A DNA stretch of 64,000 bases from CAKUFA01 sp963646285 (GTDB lineage: Bacteria > Bacillota > Clostridia > Christensenellales > Aristaeellaceae): the NCBI GenBank assembly GCA_963646285.1, contig CAVIWF010000001.1, forward strand, positions 74,434-138,433, given 5' to 3'. Both the position numbers and the translations under genes were made by a program. Below the pieces are notes generated by a model that saw nothing but the letters and a program-made list of their open reading frames with translations, was not told the origin of the DNA and made no database searches. How positions within the stretch are numbered: the stretch's first letter is position 1; every line of letters begins with the position of its first letter. Positions 7,386-15,824 of this stretch are shown here, one piece after another.

Positions 7386-9314
7386 ATGCGCCATACCATA
7401 GAGCTTAGTCAGGCCTGGCACTTTACGGGGTTTGACGGCAAGACCATCGAAGTTACCATTCCCCACACGTGGAACAACGTTGACGGACAGGATGGGGGCA
7501 ATGACTACAAGCGGGGTACTTGCCATTACCAGCATACCTTTTCCAAGCCGGCCTTTGATCCTGCCTGCGAGGAAGTGTGGCTGGAGTTTGACGGCGTCAA
7601 TGCTTCTGCGGCTGTGACGCTGAACGGCAAGCCTCTTTGCACCCACGACGGCGGATATTCCACCTTCCGGGCAGAGGTTACGTCCTTCCTTGCAGATGTG
7701 AACGACCTGCAGGTGGATGTGGACAACAGCAAAAACACCAGGGTTTATCCCCAGAAGGCGGACTTCACCTTCTATGGCGGCATTTACAGAGGGGTTCGGC
7801 TGATTGTTGTCAACAAGGCTCACTTTGCCTTGGACTATCTGGGTTCCTGCGGCGTGCGGGTAACGCCTGTGCCCAAGGGCGACGGTGCTGATGTACGGGT
7901 GCAGAGCCGCATCACCGCCGGGCAGGTGCACATCACCCTGCTGGATGCCCAAGGCACCACCGTGGCAGAGGGGGACGGAACAGACACCACCCTGCATATG
8001 GTGAAGGCGCACCGCTGGCAGGGCACGGAAGATCCCTACCTCTATCAGTGCCAGGTGCAGGTTGTGGTGGATCATGAAGTGACGGATACGCTGACCATTC
8101 CTTTCGGCATTCGTTCCTTCAAGACGGATCCCAAGAAGGGCTTCTTCCTGAATGACAAGCCTTATCCTCTCCATGGCGTGTCCCGCCATCAGGATCGCAA
8201 GGGCGTGGGCAATGCCATTACCTGTGCCATGCATGATGAGGATATGGCACTGATTCGGGAGCTGGGTGCCAACACCATTCGCTTGGCTCACTATCAGCAT
8301 GACCAGTACTTCTATGACCTGTGCGACCGCTACGGCATGGTGGTGTGGGCAGAAATTCCCTACATCAGCGAGCATATGCCGGAAGGCCGTGCAAACACCA
8401 TCAGTCAGATGAAGGAGCTGATTGAGCAGAACTACAATCACACCAGCATCGTCTGCTGGGGCGTGTCCAATGAAATCACTATTTCCACCAAGGACAAAAA
8501 GGACATGCTGGATAACCATCATGTGCTGAATGACCTGGTGCATCAGACGGATCCCACCCGGTTCACCACCTTGGCCTGCTATGCCATGTGCGGCCCCTTC
8601 AACCGGAGCGCTCACATTACGGATGTGGTCAGCTGGAACCTGTATCTGGGCTGGTACGTGCCCGGTCTGTTCCTGAATGATTTGTGGATCGGCTTCTTCC
8701 ACCTGTGCTATCCCAATCGCTGCCTGGGTTACAGCGAGTACGGCGCAGAGGGTATGCCCAACCTGCATTCCTCCCACCCCCGCCGGAATGATCACACGGA
8801 AGAGTATCAGGCCAAGTATCATGAATTCATGGTGCGCTGCTTCAAGCGTCATCCCTACATGTGGGCAACCCATGTGTGGAACATGTTCGACTTTGCTGCC
8901 GATGCCCGTGATCAGGGCGGCGAACCCGGCATGAACCACAAGGGTCTGGTCACTTTTGACCGGAAGACGAAGAAGGACAGCTTCTACCTCTACAAAGCCA
9001 ACTGGAGCAAGGAAGCCTTTGTGCATATCTGCTCCAAGCGGTATGTGGAACGCTGCGAAAGCACCACCACCATCAAAGTATATTCCACCGAAAAAACGGT
9101 GCGTCTGTTGGTGAATGGCAAGGCTGTGGGGGAAATGACCCGCAATGACCATGTGTTCACCTTCCGCATTCCCCTCACCGGCGACATCCATGTGGAAGCC
9201 ATTGCCGGCAGCTGCACGGACAGCGCCAACTTCCGCAAGGTGATGAAGCCTAACGAAAGCTACAAGCTCCGCAAGGTGAAGAATGCGCAGAAATCCAACT
9301 GGGTTGATGCCTGA
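7386..9314 (+). CDS. GH2 glycosidase, probable beta-glucuronidase (beta-galactosidase-like sequence)
   Basis: The 642-residue cytoplasmic enzyme (no signal peptide) starts at ATG 7386; GAGGAGG at 7373-7379 is its ribosome site and excludes the GTG inside it. It has the GH2 order: sugar-binding jelly roll, immunoglobulin-like domain, TIM barrel. The predicted acid/base is Glu363 in WGVSNEI and the nucleophile Glu451 in YSEYGAEG. Asn517-His-Lys519 matches the NxK pattern that holds the carboxylate in beta-glucuronidases, but related beta-galactosidases have a similar NxK, so it does not decide. The next genes, a GPH symporter, uxuA and uxuB, handle glucuronate products, which favours glucuronidase activity. 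Confidence 0.85.
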   Translation: MRHTIELSQAWHFTGFDGKTIEVTIPHTWNNVDGQDGGNDYKRGTCHYQHTFSKPAFDPACEEVWLEFDGVNASAAVTLNGKPLCTHDGGYSTFRAEVTSFLADVNDLQVDVDNSKNTRVYPQKADFTFYGGIYRGVRLIVVNKAHFALDYLGSCGVRVTPVPKGDGADVRVQSRITAGQVHITLLDAQGTTVAEGDGTDTTLHMVKAHRWQGTEDPYLYQCQVQVVVDHEVTDTLTIPFGIRSFKTDPKKGFFLNDKPYPLHGVSRHQDRKGVGNAITCAMHDEDMALIRELGANTIRLAHYQHDQYFYDLCDRYGMVVWAEIPYISEHMPEGRANTISQMKELIEQNYNHTSIVCWGVSNEITISTKDKKDMLDNHHVLNDLVHQTDPTRFTTLACYAMCGPFNRSAHITDVVSWNLYLGWYVPGLFLNDLWIGFFHLCYPNRCLGYSEYGAEGMPNLHSSHPRRNDHTEEYQAKYHEFMVRCFKRHPYMWATHVWNMFDFAADARDQGGEPGMNHKGLVTFDRKTKKDSFYLYKANWSKEAFVHICSKRYVERCESTTTIKVYSTEKTVRLLVNGKAVGEMTRNDHVFTFRIPLTGDIHVEAIAGSCTDSANFRKVMKPNESYKLRKVKNAQKSNWVDA

Positions 9315-9367
9315 AAAGGCTTCACAAGGGTATCGTTCAATAATTCATTAGGAAGGGAGACTTCTCC

Positions 9368-10969
9368 ATGGCAAAAACCGCGTCCGTCCCAGCCAATGAC
9401 GGACTGAACCGGGCAAAGCCGTACCAGTTGATGCTTTTCCCCCTCAACAACGGTGCGACTAATGTCTACTTCGTACTGATTCTTTCCTACGTGGCACAGT
9501 TCGGCTCCAGCGTGCTGAAGCTGGGCATGTTCGCCTCCATCATGGTTACGGTGATGCGTATCGCCGACGCCGTGACCGACCCCATCATCGGTGCCCTCAT
9601 GGATCGCACCAGCACGAAGATCGGCAAGTTCCGCCCCTTCATGATCATCGGCAGCGTCATCATGGCACTGAGCGTGATTGCCCTGTACTGCCTGCTGCCT
9701 CTGGTGCCTGAAACCCAGATGGCATGGCGCTACATCCTCTTTACGCTGGTGTACTTCATCTGGGTCATCGGCTACACCTTCCAGACCAGCTGCACCCGCG
9801 CCGGTCAGACGGTGCTGACCAATGATCCCAGCCAGCGCCCCCTGTTCACCATTTTCAACACCATCGGTTCCTTGGCAGGCATGGGCATCATGCAGTTCAT
9901 GATCCCCCTGATCAAGAAGAACTTCGACGTTGTGGAAAACGGTGTGGTGACCATGTCCGGCTATGCGGATCCTGCGCTGTACCGCATCATCACTCCCATT
10001 GGTATTGCCATTTCCGTGCTGCTGACTATGCTGGCCATCATCGGCATTGCCGAGAAGGATCGTCCAGAATACTACGGCATCGGCGGCAGCAAGCAGGAGA
10101 AGGTCAAGCTCTCCGAGTATGCAGCCATTATCAAGGCCAACAAGCCCATGCAGCGGCTGATGGTTGCCGGTGCAGGCTGTAAGCTGGCACTGGCCATTGC
10201 CACCAACACCACCGTGCTGCTGGCACTCTACGGCATCCTGATGGGCAACTACAATTCCCTGTACCTGCCCATGATGGTGCTGGGCTACGTCTTCGCTGTT
10301 CCTTTCTTCCTCCTGTCTGTCCGCACTTCCCAGAAGGAAGGCCAGAAGGCATCCCTGACCCGGTATGTATCCGTGGCACTGATCTGCTACGTAGGCGTGC
10401 TGGTGCTGCTGGTTCTCAGCCAGTACGGCAATCCTGACTGGATGCTTGCCTTCCCCTTCAACGGCGGCGGCAGCGTGAACCTGTACACCATCCTGTTCAT
10501 CCTGTTCTTCGGCGTGGGCTATGGCGCATACTATGCCACGGCTGATATGCCCATCCCCATGGTGGCTGACTGCTCCGACTACGAAACCTATCGCAGCGGC
10601 AAGTACATCCCTGGCATCATGGGTACCATGTTCTCCCTCATCGATAAGCTGGTTTCTTCTCTGGCACAGACGCTGGTGGCTTTCATCTTCCTCCTCTTTG
10701 CCGGCTTGAACGAACTCCCTACTGACGCCACCCCTTACTCTGCCGGCATCAAGGTGGCAGTAATCGTGATGTTCTGCATCATCCCCATGATCGCATGGGT
10801 GGCTACGCTGATCGCCATGAAGGGCTACACCCTGACCGGTGCCAAGATGAAGGAAATCCAGGCCGTGAATGGCGCCCGTAAAAAGGCCATTGCCTCTGGC
10901 ATGACCTTGGAAGAATCCATGGAAGTGTACAAGACCATGGACGATGTTGCAAACAAACCAATTCAGTAA
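9368..10969 (+). CDS. GPH-family sugar:cation symporter (MelB/UidB type)
   Basis: The 533-residue membrane protein starts at ATG 9368 after GGAAGGGAG. It has about 12 hydrophobic helices and the family hallmark DPIIGALMDRTSTKIGKFRP in the loop after the second helix, plus the DxxxY-type motif VADCSDYETYRSGKY in the later half. GPH transporters carry glycosides, pentosides or hexuronides with Na+ or H+. Position between a GH2 enzyme and uxuA suggests uptake of intact glucuronides, as UidB does. The C-terminal 60 residues form a cytoplasmic tail. It shares one transcript with its neighbours. Confidence 0.92.
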   Translation: MAKTASVPANDGLNRAKPYQLMLFPLNNGATNVYFVLILSYVAQFGSSVLKLGMFASIMVTVMRIADAVTDPIIGALMDRTSTKIGKFRPFMIIGSVIMALSVIALYCLLPLVPETQMAWRYILFTLVYFIWVIGYTFQTSCTRAGQTVLTNDPSQRPLFTIFNTIGSLAGMGIMQFMIPLIKKNFDVVENGVVTMSGYADPALYRIITPIGIAISVLLTMLAIIGIAEKDRPEYYGIGGSKQEKVKLSEYAAIIKANKPMQRLMVAGAGCKLALAIATNTTVLLALYGILMGNYNSLYLPMMVLGYVFAVPFFLLSVRTSQKEGQKASLTRYVSVALICYVGVLVLLVLSQYGNPDWMLAFPFNGGGSVNLYTILFILFFGVGYGAYYATADMPIPMVADCSDYETYRSGKYIPGIMGTMFSLIDKLVSSLAQTLVAFIFLLFAGLNELPTDATPYSAGIKVAVIVMFCIIPMIAWVATLIAMKGYTLTGAKMKEIQAVNGARKKAIASGMTLEESMEVYKTMDDVANKPIQ

Positions 10970-10984
10970 AGGAGCTAACTGAGC

Positions 10985-12040
10985 ATGAAAAGTTCTTTCC
11001 GTTGGTATGGTGACAGTGATCCTGTGACCCTGGACATGATCCGTCAAATCCCCGGTATGCGCTCGATCGTTTCCGCTGTGTATGATGTGAAGCCCGGCGA
11101 AGTGTGGCCGGAGGAATCCATCAAGCACCTGGTGGACGAATGCGCCGTCAAGGGTCTTGTCTTCGACATTGTGGAATCCATCCCCGTGACGGAAGAAATC
11201 AAGCTGGGTCTGCCTGAGCGTGACCGTCACATTGACAACTACTGCGAATCCATCCGCCGCTGTGCCAAGTACGGCATCAAGTGCGTGACCTACAACTTCA
11301 TGCCCGTCTTCGACTGGACCCGTACTCAGCTGGATAAGATGGCAGCCGACGGCTCCACCTCTCTGGTGATGTACTGGGATCAGATGCGCGACCTGGATCC
11401 TCTGAAGGATGACATTCATCTGCCTGGCTGGGACTCCAGCTACACCCAGGACGAGGTTCGTGACCTGATCCGTGCCTATGGCGAACTGGGTGAGGAAGGC
11501 CTGTGGAGCAACATCGAGTACTTCCTCAAGCGGGTCATTCCCGTGGCTGAGGAGTGCGGCGTGGTGATGGCACTGCATCCCGATGATCCGCCCTATCCCA
11601 TCTTTGGTCTGCCCCGGGTGATCACCTGCGAGGAAAACCTGGATCGGTATCTGGCCATTGTGGACAGCCCCTCCAACACCCTGTGCCTGTGCACCGGCTC
11701 TCTGGGATGCTCCCCCAAGAATGACATCCCGAAGCTGACCCGGAAGTATTCCGCCATGAAGCGCATCGGCTTCATGCACCTGCGCAATGTCCGCATCCTG
11801 CCTGATACCTCCTTTGAGGAGTCCGGTCACCTGACCAAGGATGGCAGCCTGGACATGAACGCCATCGTGAAGGCACTGGTGGAAACCGGCTTTGACGGCT
11901 ACTTCCGTCCTGACCATGGCCGCATGATCTGGAGCGAGGTGGGTTCCAATGCAAAGCCTGGCTACGGCCTGTATGACCGTGCCCTGGGCACCGCTTACCT
12001 GAATGGATTGATTGAGGCCAACGGCGGCACCTTGGAGTGA
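10985..12040 (+). CDS. uxuA: Mannonate dehydratase
   Basis: The 351-residue protein begins at ATG 10985 after AAAGGAG, fifteen bases beyond the symporter stop. The start MKSSFRWYGDSDPVTLDMIRQ and the later CVTYNFMPVFDWTRT are typical of UxuA, as is the length. The enzyme removes water from D-mannonate to give 2-keto-3-deoxygluconate in the hexuronate pathway. Metal-binding residues are expected in ALHPDDPP, the LCTGSLG region, FMHLRNV and RPDHGRMIW. The isomerase uxaC and the kdgK/kdgA steps are not in the window, so they must be elsewhere. Confidence 0.96.
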   Translation: MKSSFRWYGDSDPVTLDMIRQIPGMRSIVSAVYDVKPGEVWPEESIKHLVDECAVKGLVFDIVESIPVTEEIKLGLPERDRHIDNYCESIRRCAKYGIKCVTYNFMPVFDWTRTQLDKMAADGSTSLVMYWDQMRDLDPLKDDIHLPGWDSSYTQDEVRDLIRAYGELGEEGLWSNIEYFLKRVIPVAEECGVVMALHPDDPPYPIFGLPRVITCEENLDRYLAIVDSPSNTLCLCTGSLGCSPKNDIPKLTRKYSAMKRIGFMHLRNVRILPDTSFEESGHLTKDGSLDMNAIVKALVETGFDGYFRPDHGRMIWSEVGSNAKPGYGLYDRALGTAYLNGLIEANGGTLE

Positions 12041-12115
12041 CCGCCCTCCTCCTTCAATAGATGCATGTGCTGAGCATATGCGCAAAAAACAGACATCGAA
12101 AGGGAGATATGAATC

Positions 12116-12958
12116 ATGGAACTGCCTTTGAACGTAAGCTTTGCTGGTAAAGTTGTTGTTATCACCGGCGCAGGCGGCGTACTCTGCGGCGAAATGGCTC
12201 GTGCTTATGCACAGGCTGGCGCCAAGGTTGCTGCTCTGGATCTGAACGAGGAAGCCGTGACGAAGCTGGCTGATGAAATGACCGCTGCTGGCTACATCTG
12301 CAAGGGCTACAAGGCCAACGTGCTGGATCCTGAAGCACTGGAAGCTGTGCATCAGCAGGTGCTGGCTGACCTGGGTCCCTGCGACATTCTGGTGAACGGC
12401 GCAGGCGGCAACAACCCCCGTGCTACCACGGACAATGAGTATCAGCATGAAGCCAAGGAAGGTCAGAAGACCTTCTTCGATCTGGAGCAGAGCGGCGTGG
12501 ACTTCGTGTTCAAGCTGAACTTCCAGGGCACCCTGCTGCCCACCCAGGCCTTTGCCAAGGACATGGTGGCACGCAAGAGCGGCTGCATTCTGAACATTTC
12601 CTCCATGAACGCTTACACCCCCTTGACCAAGATCCCTGCCTACTCCGGCGCAAAGGCTGCCATCTCCAACTTCACCCAGTGGCTGGCTACCCACTTTGCC
12701 GGCACCGGCATCCGCTGCAACGCCATCGCTCCCGGCTTCCTGGTTTCCAACCAGAACCGTGCCCTGCTCTTCAACGAGGACGGCACCCCCACTGCCCGCA
12801 GCGCCAAGATTCTGGCTGGCACGCCCATGGGTCGCTTTGTTGACTCCAAGGAACTGCTGGGCGGCGTGTTCTTCCTGACGGACGATGTTGCTGCTTCCGC
12901 CATCACCGGCGTGGTGCTGCCCATCGACTGCGGCTTCGCTGCTTACTCTGGCGTGTAA
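12116..12958 (+). CDS. uxuB: D-mannonate oxidoreductase (fructuronate reductase), SDR family
   Basis: The 280-residue short-chain dehydrogenase starts at ATG 12116 after AAAGGGAG. It shows the nucleotide-binding TGAGGVLCG near 18-26, the NGAGGNN segment, catalytic Ser in NISSMNAY and Tyr-x3-Lys in YSGAKAA, and ends with VLPIDCGFAAYSGV, which is typical of the SDR form of UxuB found in Firmicutes (B. subtilis YjmF type) rather than the polyol-dehydrogenase form of E. coli. It converts fructuronate to mannonate, feeding UxuA. The 75-base gap after uxuA holds a small imperfect hairpin (12063-12081). Confidence 0.9.
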   Translation: MELPLNVSFAGKVVVITGAGGVLCGEMARAYAQAGAKVAALDLNEEAVTKLADEMTAAGYICKGYKANVLDPEALEAVHQQVLADLGPCDILVNGAGGNNPRATTDNEYQHEAKEGQKTFFDLEQSGVDFVFKLNFQGTLLPTQAFAKDMVARKSGCILNISSMNAYTPLTKIPAYSGAKAAISNFTQWLATHFAGTGIRCNAIAPGFLVSNQNRALLFNEDGTPTARSAKILAGTPMGRFVDSKELLGGVFFLTDDVAASAITGVVLPIDCGFAAYSGV

Positions 12959-12975
12959 TCCCCTTGAAAAAACTT

Positions 12976-13005
12976 TTGCATTTTGATGCAGAAGTATGGT
13001 ATAAT
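12976..13005 (+). promoter_or_regulatory. Promoter of the secreted lipocalin-like gene
   Basis: TTGCAT at 12976-12981, 18-base spacer, extended -10 TGGTATAAT with TATAAT at 13000-13005. Confidence 0.75.
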
Positions 13006-13073
13006 CCGCTTAACAGATGATGCTTGGCAATGTTGCCTGGCTCAATCCGATGAAAAAGGAGTGTGTATCCACA

Positions 13074-13745
13074 ATGAAGAAGATCCTTGCTCTCCTCCTG
13101 GCTGTGATGATGCTTCCCTGCATCGCACTGGCTGATGCCGCTGCGGTACTGAGCGCCGATCCGGAAGAAGTTATGACCTTCGACCGTGAGAAGGACGTTA
13201 CTGCCTGGGAAGGCAACTGGGTGCTGGTTGCTGCTTACATCGGCGAAGATTATGCCGAAGAGAATGGGCTGACCACCACTGGCCTGATCCCCCTGACGGT
13301 TGAAAATGCCGCTACCCTGACCATCGAAACCGTGCTGGACGGCAGCGCTAATGACAAGCAGCTGGGCACCATGGTGGATGTGGCTTCCTACATTCATGCT
13401 CACGTGTATGACATGGCTGGCACCCTGACCTTTGTGGATGCTGTGGCTACCGGCGACGAAGCTGTGTACACCCTGAAGACCGCTTGGGACGAGTGGCCCA
13501 ACAACGTGGTTCGCGGCGAGAACGACGGCGACTTCAACATCGGACCGGCCAAGACTCACTTGAAGGGTGAAGACGAAACCCTGTACTGGGCAACCCTCAC
13601 CGGCGTTGAAGTGGAAGACATGGACGAGATGAAGTACATCGGCATCAACACCAACGGTCAGCTGATCCTCTGCTACGCTGATGACAACGTGGCCAAGAAG
13701 GAAGGCGACGTGTGCTTCGCTTACATCTTCGAGCGCGCTGAGTAA
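13074..13745 (+). CDS. Secreted lipocalin-like protein of unknown function
   Basis: The 223-residue protein starts at ATG 13074, preceded by AAAAAGGAG twelve bases earlier. A clear signal peptide (Lys-Lys, then a leucine-rich core ending in CIALADA) covers about 1-20. The mature part is rich in beta-type sequence, with GNWVLVAAYIGEDYA near 45-60 and an alternation of short strands that resembles lipocalin-like domains seen in Clostridial secreted proteins. It is acidic, lacks a lipobox and a sortase signal. It has its own promoter and terminator, so it is a single-gene unit between uxuB and glf. Ligand unknown. Confidence 0.7.
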   Translation: MKKILALLLAVMMLPCIALADAAAVLSADPEEVMTFDREKDVTAWEGNWVLVAAYIGEDYAEENGLTTTGLIPLTVENAATLTIETVLDGSANDKQLGTMVDVASYIHAHVYDMAGTLTFVDAVATGDEAVYTLKTAWDEWPNNVVRGENDGDFNIGPAKTHLKGEDETLYWATLTGVEVEDMDEMKYIGINTNGQLILCYADDNVAKKEGDVCFAYIFERAE

Positions 13746-13759
13746 TCCTTGAAAACATT

Positions 13760-13796
13760 GTCCGCCTGTTGTACAATAACAGCAGGCGGACTTTTT
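13760..13796 (+). terminator. Intrinsic terminator of the lipocalin-like gene
   Basis: GTCCGCCTG (13760-13768) pairs with CAGGCGGAC (13783-13791), followed by TTTTT. Confidence 0.9.
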
Positions 13797-13861
13797 CTAT
13801 GCCTGCAAAGTTGAAGGCTGCGGAAAGAACATTTCCTTCGACCTGTGGAAAGGAGACTCTT

Positions 13862-14980
13862 ATGTACGATTATCTCATTGTGGGCGCCGGGCTGTTTGGT
13901 GCCGTGGTGGCTCATGAATTGACACAGCAGGGCAAGAGCGTGCTGGTGATTGACAAGCGGAGCCACATCGCAGGCAATGTGTATACGGAGCGGACGGAGG
14001 GCATCAACGTCCATGTGTATGGTGCCCATATTTTTCACACCAACCATACCGCCGTGTGGCAGTATGTGAATCAATTTGCCCATTTCAACCGCTTCACCAA
14101 TTCCCCTGTGGCCAATTACAAGGGGGAATTGTACTCCCTGCCCTTCAACATGTATACCTTTAACCGCATGTGGGGGGTGGTGACCCCGGAGGAAGCCGAG
14201 GTCAAAATCAAGGAGCAGCGGCAGGAGATTACCGGCGAGCCCCGCAATCTGGAGGAGCAGGCGATTTCCCTTGTGGGGCGGGATATTTATGAAAAGCTGA
14301 TTAAGGGCTACACGGAAAAGCAATGGGGACGGGACTGTAAGGATCTGCCGGCCTTTATCATCAAGCGGCTTCCTGTGCGGCTGACCTTTGACAACAATTA
14401 CTTCAATGCCCTGTATCAGGGGATTCCCGTGGGCGGCTACACCCAAATGGTGGCCAACATGCTGAAGGGCATTGATGTTCGGCTGAACACGGACTATCTG
14501 ACCCATCGGGAAGAGCTGGACAGTCTTGCACGAAAGGTCATCTATACCGGCCCGCTGGATGCCTTGTTCGGCTATCAGCTGGGGTATCTTCATTATCGGT
14601 CTGTCCGCTTCGAAACGGAACTGCTGGACATGCCCAACTATCAGGGCAATGCTGCCGTGAATTACACGGACCGGGAAACGCCCTATACCCGCATTATTGA
14701 GCATAAGTGGTTTGAGTTCGGCAAGGATGAAGCAGGAAATGACCTGCCCAAAACCATCATCAGCCGGGAATACTCCTCCGAGTGGAAGCCTGGGGACGAG
14801 CCCTACTACCCGGTGAACGATGAAGAAAATCTGTCCCTGTATGCCCAGTACCGTGCCCTGGCGGAGGAAAACCCCAAGCTGGTGGTAGGCGGCCGTCTGG
14901 GAGATTACAAGTATTACGACATGGATCAGGTGATTGCCTCGGCACTGCAGTGCAGTGAACAGCTGCTGTCGGATTTTTGA
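13862..14980 (+). CDS. glf: UDP-galactopyranose mutase
   Basis: The 372-residue flavoenzyme starts at ATG 13862 after AAAGGAGA; a longer open frame upstream runs back through the preceding terminator and is not used. The FAD-binding YLIVGAGLFGAVVAHEL lies at 3-19, followed by RSHIAGN and YGAHIFHTN, all typical of Glf; length matches the family. It converts UDP-galactopyranose to UDP-galactofuranose for cell-surface glycans. No galactofuranosyl transferase stands directly next to it; the nearest glycosyltransferase is the GT2 gene at 20756. Confidence 0.96.
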   Translation: MYDYLIVGAGLFGAVVAHELTQQGKSVLVIDKRSHIAGNVYTERTEGINVHVYGAHIFHTNHTAVWQYVNQFAHFNRFTNSPVANYKGELYSLPFNMYTFNRMWGVVTPEEAEVKIKEQRQEITGEPRNLEEQAISLVGRDIYEKLIKGYTEKQWGRDCKDLPAFIIKRLPVRLTFDNNYFNALYQGIPVGGYTQMVANMLKGIDVRLNTDYLTHREELDSLARKVIYTGPLDALFGYQLGYLHYRSVRFETELLDMPNYQGNAAVNYTDRETPYTRIIEHKWFEFGKDEAGNDLPKTIISREYSSEWKPGDEPYYPVNDEENLSLYAQYRALAEENPKLVVGGRLGDYKYYDMDQVIASALQCSEQLLSDF

Positions 14981-15043
14981 CGGAATGGAAAGGAAAATGA
15001 CCGATTCGTTGTATCTGGTCAGAAATTCCTGCCTGAAAAAAGA

Positions 15044-15072
15044 TTGTTGAAACAGCGAAAGTATGGTATGAT
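15044..15072 (+). promoter_or_regulatory. Promoter of the LytTR/AgrC-like pair
   Basis: TTGTTG at 15044-15049, 17-base spacer, extended -10 TGGTATGAT with TATGAT at 15067-15072. The AAGTATGGTAT sequence is almost identical to that of the promoter at 12976. Confidence 0.75.
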
Positions 15073-15119
15073 GTAAAAAAGGGAGCCCTGAAACCATTTC
15101 AAGGGAGCGTGAAAACGTC

Positions 15120-15824
15120 ATGCTGCTGCTGGCGATTGTCGATGATGACCCGAAGGATTCCACGGCGCTGAATGCATTGGTTACGGATTATTTCAATCGG
15201 AGCGATCGTGCCTGCATGATCCGTGTGTTTAATTCGTCCCTTGACTTCATCCGCAGCACAGAAAACTATGACATTGTTTTCATGGACATTCGGATGGATC
15301 AGCTGGATGGGCTTGAAGTGGCAAGGCTCATGCGGAAAATCAATACCGGTTCGGTGCTGATTTTCGTTACCGCCATGGCCCAGCTTGCCATCAAGGGCTA
15401 CGAAGTGGATGCGCTGGACTTTATTGTGAAGCCGGCAGATCAGTTCTCCATCAATTATGTGCTGGATAAGGCCATCGGCAGGTTGGAAAACACCTCCGGC
15501 AGCCAGATTGCCATTAAGACGGGGGACGGGATCATCAGCCTGTCCACCAATGACATCAAGTATGTGGAAGTATTCGACCACAATTTGGTGTACCACACGG
15601 TGACGGATGTGTACAACGTCCGGGGCAGACTGGCGGATGTGATCAAGAAGCTGGATCCCAAGCGGTTCATCATGTGCAACCGCTCCTTTGTGGTGAATTT
15701 GCGGTATGTGCAGAGTGCCTCCAACGATTCCCTGACCATTGACGGCACACGGATTGCTGTGTCCAAATCCCATCGGAAAGAAATTATGCAGCATTTTTCA
15801 AACTTTTTGGGAGAGACCTTATGA
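15120..15824 (+). CDS. LytTR-family response regulator
   Basis: The 234-residue protein starts at ATG 15120 after AAGGGAG. Residues 1-120 form a receiver domain with the acidic pair Asp8-Asp9-Asp10, the phosphorylation site Asp56 in VFMDIRMD, and the conserved Lys in FIVKPAD. Residues about 133-230 form a LytTR DNA-binding domain (KYVEVFDHNLVYHT, then FIMCNRSFVVNL). Such regulators bind pairs of short repeats about 21 bases apart. The kinase gene overlaps its end by four bases. Likely targets near by are the GH3 genes, whose upstream regions share a composite motif (inference). Confidence 0.95.
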   Translation: MLLLAIVDDDPKDSTALNALVTDYFNRSDRACMIRVFNSSLDFIRSTENYDIVFMDIRMDQLDGLEVARLMRKINTGSVLIFVTAMAQLAIKGYEVDALDFIVKPADQFSINYVLDKAIGRLENTSGSQIAIKTGDGIISLSTNDIKYVEVFDHNLVYHTVTDVYNVRGRLADVIKKLDPKRFIMCNRSFVVNLRYVQSASNDSLTIDGTRIAVSKSHRKEIMQHFSNFLGETL

